DNA of 16,632 nt from an uncultured Patescibacteria group bacterium. GTDB lineage: Bacteria; Patescibacteriota; Microgenomatia; UBA1406; GWC2-37-13. A program made the position numbers and the translations under genes. The notes under the pieces are model-generated. The model did no database searches. It saw nothing but the letters and a program-made list of their open reading frames with translations, and was not told where the DNA came from. This document shows, piece after piece, positions 6,841 to 12,173 of this stretch (position 1 is its first letter; each line of letters opens with the position of its first letter). The stretch covers positions 1 through 16,632 of the forward strand of contig CALLVF010000086.1 in assembly GCA_938010745.1 (NCBI GenBank). Direction: 5' to 3'.

Positions 6841-7797
6841 CTAAGAAAATGATTTAGAAAACTCAAGCGAAGAAAATCTTATCACTATTGATTTATGTTT
6901 TTCAAAATCTGTCTGATCATAGGGTCTTCCTACAATTTTTTTACGATCGCTATTTTTAAATATTTCTTGAACCCGATGGTATTCTCTTAAAAACCAAAGA
7001 TAAGCTTGTTGTAATTGAGAAGCAAAATCCTTCTTTATCAAACCTTTGGCACAAAAATAATCAATTCTATCACAAGTATTGGTTGGAAGATTAGGTATCT
7101 CTTGATCATTTAATAAATTTTTTTTCCATGCTTCAACAGTTAAAATATCCAGCCTTCTTTGAACAACTCTCAAAGGTCCCATCTTAAAACCAAGTTGTAA
7201 TTTTTTTGGGTCTTCGTTTTCATAATAATATTGCCAACCATCAGCAAAAACAGGTAACCCTCTGTAAAATCCAGTTGACAAAGTTGTTCTGTAACTTGAA
7301 AGTTGTTTTTTTAATTCTTCTCTAATTCTTTTTCCAATAGGTCCATCATCTGTCATTTCCTTTATCACTTTTATTCTTGCTTGTAGATGAGTTTTTGGAT
7401 TTCCTAAAATTAATATACTATTTAATATTAAATCAGGATAAACAGCTTTGGGTGAATTATTATAATATGAAAGTATTGGGGGAGGGACTTCTTCTAGTCT
7501 TATCTCATCATATAAAATTTGCGAGGGTAAGCTATTTGGTATTTGCAAACTAGAATTTTCTCTTTTGTTTTTTTCTAATCCTTTTCGAAGTAATACTATT
7601 TCAGTTTTTGATTGAGGGTGTCTCTCTTCTTTTCCATCACTTCCCACAACAATAATAGCATCTGCTTCTCCTAAATGCAAACTTTCTTCTTTTAGCAAGA
7701 TAGTTTTTAACCAGTTTCGCCAATTCAAACAACACTTTCTTACCAAACCATCATATTCATCCAATGGAATTTCATAAGTATTTATTTTGCTTTCCAT
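6841..7797 (-). CDS. GlnD/DUF294-like nucleotidyltransferase-fold protein with altered active site
   Basis: A 318-aa protein I recognise only at superfamily level. The motif GSDGKEERHPQSKTE (52-66) follows a hydrophobic strand (IIVV) and matches the GS-x-GR-x-E...SDxD motif of GlnD/DUF294-type nucleotidyltransferases. A middle region (about 115-185) is followed by KMGPLRVVQRRLDI and a helical C-terminal part with LPTNTCDRIDYFCAKGLI, which resembles the substrate-binding/helical domain of those families. Where active enzymes carry SDxD, this protein has S63-K64-T65-E66, losing one catalytic Asp and changing the other to Glu. It may be inactive or may bind nucleotides only. It is a single gene on the minus strand between two plus-strand blocks, with its own promoter at 7845-7817. 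Substrate unknown. Confidence 0.6.
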   Translation of the reverse strand: MESKINTYEIPLDEYDGLVRKCCLNWRNWLKTILLKEESLHLGEADAIIVVGSDGKEERHPQSKTEIVLLRKGLEKNKRENSSLQIPNSLPSQILYDEIRLEEVPPPILSYYNNSPKAVYPDLILNSILILGNPKTHLQARIKVIKEMTDDGPIGKRIREELKKQLSSYRTTLSTGFYRGLPVFADGWQYYYENEDPKKLQLGFKMGPLRVVQRRLDILTVEAWKKNLLNDQEIPNLPTNTCDRIDYFCAKGLIKKDFASQLQQAYLWFLREYHRVQEIFKNSDRKKIVGRPYDQTDFEKHKSIVIRFSSLEFSKSFS

Positions 7798-7816
7798 ATA
7801 TCTTAAAAAGATTTAT

Positions 7817-7845
7817 ATTATAGCAAATCTCTTTTTAAAATTGAA
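7817..7845 (-). promoter_or_regulatory. Extended -10 promoter for the minus-strand nucleotidyltransferase-like gene
   Basis: On the minus strand, TGCTATAAT (7825 down to 7817) is an extended -10. A weak -35, TTCAAT (7845-7840), lies 17 nt upstream; it has the same sequence and spacing as the rpsB -35 candidate. There are 19 nt between the -10 and the ATG at 7797, predicting a leader of about 12 nt. Confidence 0.65.
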
Positions 7846-7868
7846 AGTTATAATTTTTTTATAACTTT
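7844..7868. repeat. 25-bp inverted repeat between divergent promoters
   Basis: AAAGTTATAA (7844-7853), five T, then TTATAACTTT (7859-7868) form a perfect 10-bp dyad. It touches the -35 of the minus-strand promoter and lies about 45 nt upstream of the proS promoter. No T-run follows on either strand in the right place, so an operator fits better than a terminator. Confidence 0.5.
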
Positions 7869-7910
7869 ATTGTCATTTTATCTTCAATTAACACCTTTAT
7901 TTTTTGATTT

Positions 7911-7938
7911 TTGAATTTTGGATTTTAGATTGTATAAT
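7911..7938 (+). promoter_or_regulatory. Promoter for proS, predicting a leaderless mRNA
   Basis: TTGAAT (7911-7916, four of six matches to TTGACA), a 16-nt spacer and a perfect TATAAT (7933-7938). The -10 ends 9 nt before the ATG at 7948, the same spacing as at rpsB. Four T-tracts in 7-8-bp phase (7901-7929) overlap this promoter. Its position also argues against the in-frame TTG at 7918. Confidence 0.65.
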
Positions 7939-7947
7939 TATAAAATT

Positions 7948-9186
7948 ATGCTTTATTCAAAACTTTTTGGAAAAACTAAAAAGAAAGTCTCGCAACAATT
8001 TGAGGCAAAAAGTCACGAACTTTTAACAAAAGCTGGTTTTATTGATCAGGTTGCCTCCGGTATTTTCAACTTTCTTACTTTAGGTAAAAAAGTCTTAACA
8101 AAAATTGAAAATATTATTAAAGAAGAAATGAATGCTCTTGGTGCTCAGGAAATATTGATGCCATCACTTCATCCCAAAACCTTATGGCAACAAACCAATC
8201 GCTGGGATACTGTTGATGTTTTATTTAAAACTGAAAGTCAACTTGGCCAAGAGTATGCTTTTGCTCCAACTCATGAAGAAACCGTTACACCTTTGGCAAA
8301 AAAATTTATCAAAAGTTATAAAGATTTACCCTTAGCTTTATATCATATTACCGCAAAATTTCGCGATGAGCCTCGGCCAAAATCTGGGATTCTTCGGGGA
8401 AGAGAGTTTGGTATGAAAGATTTATATTCATTTCATGAGAACAAAGATGATCTTAAAAATTTTTATCAAAAGGTGATTGATGCTTATTTAAAAATCTTTA
8501 AAAGATGTGGTCTTTCTAATATTAAAATCACTGAGGCTTCTGGAGGTAGTTTTACTAAAAAATTTTCTCATGAGTTTAATGTTTTAACACCAGCTGGTGA
8601 GGTGGATCTTCTATACTGTCAAAAATGTAGTTTTGCGCAAAATGAAGAAATTAATCAATTAAAGCCAGGAGATTCCTGTCCAAAATGTAAAGGAGTACTC
8701 AAAAAAGATCGGGCTATCGAGGTTGGTAATATTTTTGATTTAGGCACCCGCTTTAGTGAAGCTTTTGATTTGACATATACCGATAAAAAAGGAAAAAAAC
8801 AATATCCTTTTATGGGTTGTTATGGTATTGGGACAACTCGTCTTCTGGGAGCAATTGTTGAGGTCTCAAATGATGAAAAAGGTATTATTTGGCCATTTGA
8901 CATTTCCCCTTATCAAGTCCACCTTTTAGGTCTTGATCTTAAAGATAAAAAGGTAAAAAATATGAGTTACAACGTCTATCATCAATTATTAAACCATGGA
9001 ATTGAAATCCTTTTTGATGATAGAGAAGAGGTGAGCGCAGGAGAAAAATTTGCTGATGCTGATTTGATAGGGATACCAATAAGATTAGTAATTTCCCAGA
9101 AAACTGGAAAAAAAATAGAGTTTAAGAAAAGATTTGAAAAAACTCCTTTAATAATTGATTTTTCCGAATTAATATCTAAAATTTAA
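7948..9186 (+). CDS. proS: Prolyl-tRNA synthetase, compact form without editing domain
   Basis: Class II synthetase that charges tRNA-Pro. I place the start at ATG 7948, not the in-frame TTG 7918: the protein then begins MLYSKLFGKT, as ProRS proteins do, and the TATAAT at 7933 lies correctly upstream. In this 412-aa numbering, motif 1 is around 68-88, motif 2 is FRDEPRPKSGILRGREF (138-154), motif 3 is GCYGIGTTRLLGAI (290-303), and the anticodon-binding domain starts near 318 and includes LFDDREEVSAGEKFADADLIG. The roughly 180-aa YbaK/INS editing insertion of standard bacterial ProRS is missing; only its flanks remain, with a zinc-ribbon-like pair CQKC (224-227) and CPKC (244-247) before EVGNIFDLGT. 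Mischarged Ala-tRNA-Pro would need clearance in trans or be tolerated. Confidence 0.95.
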   Translation: MLYSKLFGKTKKKVSQQFEAKSHELLTKAGFIDQVASGIFNFLTLGKKVLTKIENIIKEEMNALGAQEILMPSLHPKTLWQQTNRWDTVDVLFKTESQLGQEYAFAPTHEETVTPLAKKFIKSYKDLPLALYHITAKFRDEPRPKSGILRGREFGMKDLYSFHENKDDLKNFYQKVIDAYLKIFKRCGLSNIKITEASGGSFTKKFSHEFNVLTPAGEVDLLYCQKCSFAQNEEINQLKPGDSCPKCKGVLKKDRAIEVGNIFDLGTRFSEAFDLTYTDKKGKKQYPFMGCYGIGTTRLLGAIVEVSNDEKGIIWPFDISPYQVHLLGLDLKDKKVKNMSYNVYHQLLNHGIEILFDDREEVSAGEKFADADLIGIPIRLVISQKTGKKIEFKKRFEKTPLIIDFSELISKI

Positions 9187-9224
9187 ACTATTAAATTAAA
9201 AAAATTTTTAATCATTTATTTTGT

Positions 9225-10058
9225 ATGAAAATCGTTGTAAGTCATCTTTCACCCGATCTGGATTCAATTACTGCCTCTTGGTTAGTTATAAGATTTTGGC
9301 CTGGATGGCATAATGCCGAAATAAAGCTTGTTCCTGCCGGCTCAACATTAAACAATCAACCCCCAGATCAAAATCCAGATATTATTCATGTAGACACTGG
9401 TCTTGGGCGTTTTGATCATCATCAAACTAATAAAAATACTTGCGCTACTAAAAAAGTTTTTCTATATTTGTTGAAAAAAAATTTTTTAGCTGAAAAACAT
9501 ATCAAACCACTGGAACGAATGGTTGAATATGTTAATTTAATAGATCATTTTCAGGAAATTAATTTTCCTCAGGCATCAAACGATATTTACGAATTTTGTC
9601 TTCATCAAATTATTATTGGTTTAAAATCTACAATAGGGGATGATGTAAAACTTATGAAAAATGTTTTTATAATTCTTGACGGTATTTTTCAAGTTTTCAA
9701 AAACAAAATCTCTGCAGAAGAAGATTTAAATAAAATTTTTACCTTTACATCAAAATGGGGCAAATCAGGTGCGATTGAATCAAAAAATGAGGAAATAATA
9801 AAACTAGCCCTAAAATCTGGATTTAATATAATCATCATAAAAGACCCAAAGAAAGGTAATGCTCGAATTAAAACACGACCAGATAAAAAAATAGATCTTA
9901 CTCCACTTTATCAAAAAATTAAAAGTATTGATAAAAAAGGGACATGGTTTCTTCATATTTCCAAAAATATGCTTCTAAATTCCTCCTCAAAAAATCCTCA
10001 TTTTGTTGCTACCCCTTTATCTCTTTCTCAACTAGTTGAAATCACAAAAAGCATTTAA
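9225..10058 (+). CDS. DHH-superfamily (MYG1-like) phosphoesterase-type protein
   Basis: A 277-aa protein with the metal-binding motifs of DHH phosphoesterases: HLSPDLDSI (7-15, giving His7, Asp11 and Asp13), HVDTG (55-59, Asp57) and the DHH triad FDHH (63-66). These bind two metal ions and cut phosphodiester or phosphoanhydride bonds in the family. The C-terminal part lacks an obvious GGG-containing DHHA1 domain and instead ends in GTWFLHISKNMLLNSSSKNP and a TPLSLSQLVEI segment, closer to MYG1-like proteins, some of which are nucleases. It lies 38 nt after proS without a Shine-Dalgarno. A role in RNA or nucleotide turnover is possible; the substrate cannot be told from sequence. Confidence 0.7.
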   Translation: MKIVVSHLSPDLDSITASWLVIRFWPGWHNAEIKLVPAGSTLNNQPPDQNPDIIHVDTGLGRFDHHQTNKNTCATKKVFLYLLKKNFLAEKHIKPLERMVEYVNLIDHFQEINFPQASNDIYEFCLHQIIIGLKSTIGDDVKLMKNVFIILDGIFQVFKNKISAEEDLNKIFTFTSKWGKSGAIESKNEEIIKLALKSGFNIIIIKDPKKGNARIKTRPDKKIDLTPLYQKIKSIDKKGTWFLHISKNMLLNSSSKNPHFVATPLSLSQLVEITKSI

Positions 10059-10082
10059 AGTTTTTCTTTTAATTGCTATAAT
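10054..10082 (+). promoter_or_regulatory. Extended -10 promoter for rpsU
   Basis: TGCTATAAT (10074-10082) is an extended -10, with TTTAAA (10054-10059, four of six matches) 17 nt upstream over the stop codon of the preceding gene. The -10 ends 44 nt before the rpsU ATG, so a leader of about 38 nt is expected, in contrast to the near-leaderless genes around it. Confidence 0.65.
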
Positions 10083-10107
10083 AATAGATAAAGTTTTAAG
10101 TAAATAA

Positions 10108-10117
10108 AAAGGAGGTG
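10108..10117 (+). promoter_or_regulatory. Perfect 10-nt Shine-Dalgarno of rpsU
   Basis: AAAGGAGGTG is fully complementary to the CACCUCCUUU tail expected in 16S rRNA. It ends 9 nt before the rpsU ATG. It is the only strong Shine-Dalgarno upstream of any start in this window. Confidence 0.9.
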
Positions 10118-10126
10118 TTTTTTTAA

Positions 10127-10345
10127 ATGGTTGTAATTACGAAAAAAAAGGGAGAATCAAAAGATAGTTTATTTCGTAAATTCACTAAAGTATTTATTGA
10201 GGAAAATATTATCAATGATCTTCGAAAAAAACAATTTTACAAAAAACCTTCACTTCTTCGTCGTGAGGAAGAAAAAGAAAAAATTAAGGAAAGGGCAGCA
10301 GCAGCACAAAAATATGGAAAAGTTGTTTTAACAAAGAAAAATTAA
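10127..10345 (+). CDS. rpsU: Small ribosomal subunit protein bS21
   Basis: A 30S protein that binds near the 3' end of 16S rRNA, close to the anti-Shine-Dalgarno. The 72 aa follow the bS21 plan: an N-terminal strand VVITKKKGES, DSLFRKFTKVFIEENIINDLRKKQFYKKPSLLRREE (about residues 13-48), then a basic C-terminal helix. It is the only gene here with a strong Shine-Dalgarno and has its own promoter. In Bacteroidetes, bS21 helps bury the anti-Shine-Dalgarno and its own gene keeps a strong SD, giving autoregulation; the same logic is possible here but is inference. ybeY starts 7 nt after its stop, so bS21 control could reach the ybeY-dnaX genes. Confidence 0.93.
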   Translation: MVVITKKKGESKDSLFRKFTKVFIEENIINDLRKKQFYKKPSLLRREEEKEKIKERAAAAQKYGKVVLTKKN

Positions 10346-10352
10346 AATAATT

Positions 10353-10700
10353 ATGATTAATATATTTTGTCCATCGCGTTACAAGATTAATAGAAAGGCG
10401 ATTAAAGAACTTGTTAATCAAGAGTTAAAGAAAAAAAATTTCAATTTTGAATACGATCTCAACATTATTTTTTTAGGCAAAAATAAAATGAAGCACCTTT
10501 CTCAAAATTACAAGCAGGAAAAAGTTGCCTTACCTGTGCTTGCTTTTTCATACAAAGAAAAACATGAAGAACGGACTCTTCTTGGTGAAATTTTTATTTG
10601 CTACCCTCAAGTAATTCTATTAGCAGCAGAGAGAAACAAAAGAGTAGATGATGTTATTAATCAACTAATTGCAAATGGTCTAGATAACATCTTAAAATAA
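10353..10700 (+). CDS. Degenerate YbeY-like endoribonuclease homologue
   Basis: YbeY is a zinc endoribonuclease in 16S rRNA maturation and ribosome quality control. This 115-aa protein keeps the fold signals: MINIFCPSRYKINRKAIKEL, a strand NIIFLGKNKMKHLSQNYK (37-54), and LLGEIFICYPQV (76-87), equivalent to LGDI-I-. The catalytic signature HGxLHLxGxDH is lost. The aligned segment reads IANGLDNILK (106-115), so two zinc-ligand His appear as Asn108 and Asn112, and the protein ends before the third. The TDVLSF motif also reads LPVLAF (60-65). Only 16 nt separate the stop from dnaX, so there is no room for a frameshifted tail. It is probably a non-catalytic paralogue, or the YbeY role has changed in this lineage. 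Confidence 0.72.
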   Translation: MINIFCPSRYKINRKAIKELVNQELKKKNFNFEYDLNIIFLGKNKMKHLSQNYKQEKVALPVLAFSYKEKHEERTLLGEIFICYPQVILLAAERNKRVDDVINQLIANGLDNILK

Positions 10701-10716
10701 GTAGCAAATAATTTTT

Positions 10717-11757
10717 ATGTTTTATCTTAAATATCGCCCAAAAAAAATAAGTGAGATTGATAATTCCTCAGTTCGTGATGTTTTAAGAAAAGTCTTAGAA
10801 AGTAAAAATATCCCTCACGCTCTTCTCTTTACTGGCCAAAAGGGAACAGGTAAAACTTCTGCTGCTCGTATTTTTGCTAAAACAGTTAACTGTCTTAATA
10901 ATAAATTTAAAGAATCTTCGTTGTCAATTGAACCTTGTAATCAATGTAGCAACTGCCTTAGTATTGATAAATCCACTTCAATTGATGTTTTAGAAATTGA
11001 TGCTGCGTCCAATCGTGGAATTGAAGAAATTAAAAATCTTATTCGAAAAACTGCCTTTTTACCCATGAGAGCAAGATTTAGAGTTTTTATTATCGATGAA
11101 GCTCATATGATTACTAATGAAGGATTCAACGCTCTTTTGAAAACCTTAGAAGAACCACCTGAAACAGCAATTTTTATCTTGGCAACAACCAATCCAGAAA
11201 AGATTCCCACCACCATTGCCTCCAGATGTGTCAAAATTAATTTTGGTAAAGCAAAAAAAGATGATATCATTTTAATGCTAAAAAGAATTGCTGCAAATGA
11301 AGGTCTAGAATTTAATGAAGATTTTTTTACTTTAATCGCTAACTCAAGTGAAAATTCATTTCGCGATGCAACAAAACTATTTGAAGAGTTGATTATTCAA
11401 AAAATAACTAAACTAGAAGAGGTAGAAAGATTTTTAGGTTTAAAAGGAAAAAATAATTTCCGCAAGCTAATAGAGAAAAATGACATAAAAGCAGCATTAA
11501 GCTGGATTGAGCAATTTGCTCAAGAAGGAGGAAACTTCAAAAATTTGATTGAACAAATGTTAGATGAATTAAGATTAATGCTTCTTGCTAAAAAAGGATT
11601 AAATAGAGAAAATGAGTATCAAACTTCCTTAACAACTGAGCAAATTGTTAGTCTTATTAAATTATTAATGGAAGCATACCAAAATTTGAGAATTAGTCCT
11701 ATTGAATCTTTACCTCTTGAGATTGCTATTGTTGAGTTTTATAATATTAGAAAGTAA
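10717..11757 (+). CDS. dnaX: DNA polymerase III subunit gamma (DnaX), short form
   Basis: Clamp-loader ATPase that loads the sliding clamp at replication forks. Seen in order: YRPKKISEI (6-14), Walker A GQKGTGKTS (40-48), a zinc module with C59, C74, C77 and C80, ASNRGIEEI (97-105), Walker B IIDEAH (125-130), ALLKTLEEPP (139-148), sensor 1 ATTN (156-159) and the SRC arginine-finger motif (169-171), followed by the collar domain to 346 aa. The tau-type C-terminal domains that bind the polymerase and helicase are absent, so this equals a gamma-only product. The start ATG at 10717 has no Shine-Dalgarno and lies 16 nt after the YbeY-like gene. Its last codons contain a promoter for the next transcript. 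Confidence 0.95.
   Translation: MFYLKYRPKKISEIDNSSVRDVLRKVLESKNIPHALLFTGQKGTGKTSAARIFAKTVNCLNNKFKESSLSIEPCNQCSNCLSIDKSTSIDVLEIDAASNRGIEEIKNLIRKTAFLPMRARFRVFIIDEAHMITNEGFNALLKTLEEPPETAIFILATTNPEKIPTTIASRCVKINFGKAKKDDIILMLKRIAANEGLEFNEDFFTLIANSSENSFRDATKLFEELIIQKITKLEEVERFLGLKGKNNFRKLIEKNDIKAALSWIEQFAQEGGNFKNLIEQMLDELRLMLLAKKGLNRENEYQTSLTTEQIVSLIKLLMEAYQNLRISPIESLPLEIAIVEFYNIRK
11717..11745 (+). promoter_or_regulatory. Sigma-70-type promoter inside the 3' end of dnaX
   Basis: TTGAGA (11717-11722, five of six matches), a 17-nt spacer and a perfect TATAAT (11740-11745). Transcription should start near 11752, just before the dnaX stop, giving a leader of about 115 nt ahead of ybaB. Both hexamers are also codons of dnaX, so chance cannot be ruled out. 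Confidence 0.6.
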
Positions 11758-11866
11758 AATAAAAAATTATGAATGATGCATAAATTCACTCAATTTACCA
11801 ATATTACCAAATAAAGGTAAAAAATGCATCTTTATTATTAATTAGCATCATTCGTAAGAAAATTAT
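11752..11866 (+). promoter_or_regulatory. Candidate structured leader RNA upstream of ybaB
   Basis: The dnaX-ybaB gap is much longer than other gaps between co-directional genes here and contains complementary segments. GAATGATGC (11771-11779) can pair with GCATCATTC (11845-11853). The overlapping GATGCAT (11775-11781) can instead pair with ATGCATC (11824-11830). Inside, TTACC (11804-11808) pairs with GGTAA (11816-11820) over a 7-nt loop, or the earlier TTTACC (11794-11799) with GGTAAA (11816-11821). The first two pairings exclude each other. An ORF of 13 codons (11773-11814, MMHKFTQFTNITK) runs through the middle. This could be a regulatory leader, a small RNA or a protein-binding site. I recognise no known riboswitch or SRP RNA. 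Confidence 0.4.
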
Positions 11867-12130
11867 ATGTTTAATCCCTTTAACTCTCTTGGCGATTTGC
11901 AAAAGTTACAGCAACAAGCGCAAAAAATGCAACAAGCGCTTCAGCAAGAACAAGTAGTTGTTGAAAAAAATGGTGTCAAAGTCACAATTCGTGGCGATCA
12001 GATAATTGAAACAGTTGAAGTTGATGGAGTAATTGAAAATCGAATTGCTGAGGCAATTAATGAGGCGATAAAAAAAACACAAGAACTGGCGGCTAAAAAA
12101 TTGATAGAAATATCAACTCAAAGTAGATAA
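11867..12130 (+). CDS. ybaB: YbaB/EbfC family nucleoid-associated protein
   Basis: Small dimeric DNA-binding protein, often encoded between dnaX and recR and linked to nucleoid organisation or recombination. The 87 aa have the family pattern: an N-terminal helix rich in Gln (LQKLQQQAQKMQQALQQEQ, 11-29), a central beta region NGVKVTIRGDQIIETVEVD, and a C-terminal helix with EAINEAIKKTQELAAKKL. At 87 aa it is shorter than the usual 100-110 aa, with an early end to the last helix. It follows dnaX as in many bacteria, but recR is not next: it lies on the other strand at 13326-13955. The ATG has no Shine-Dalgarno. Its expression may depend on the promoter and leader upstream. Confidence 0.92.
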   Translation: MFNPFNSLGDLQKLQQQAQKMQQALQQEQVVVEKNGVKVTIRGDQIIETVEVDGVIENRIAEAINEAIKKTQELAAKKLIEISTQSR

Positions 12131-12173
12131 TCTTTACTCTCTATCAATCTGATCTAAATTTAACTCATTTTTT

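Noticed and set aside
7918..7947. TTG at 7918 as the proS start
   Set aside because: It would add MDFRLYNYKI, encoded by the promoter itself (TATAAT 7933-7938). ATG 7948 gives the normal ProRS N-terminus.
10701..10716. A frameshifted C-terminal tail of ybeY carrying the missing His motif
   Set aside because: Only 16 nt lie before dnaX and none encodes the HGxLHLxGxDH signature.
11758..11866. Small SRP RNA in the dnaX-ybaB gap, since an SRP RNA gene lies near dnaX in some Firmicutes
   Set aside because: The conserved GGAA tetraloop and AGCA internal-loop sequences are absent and the stretch is too AT-rich.
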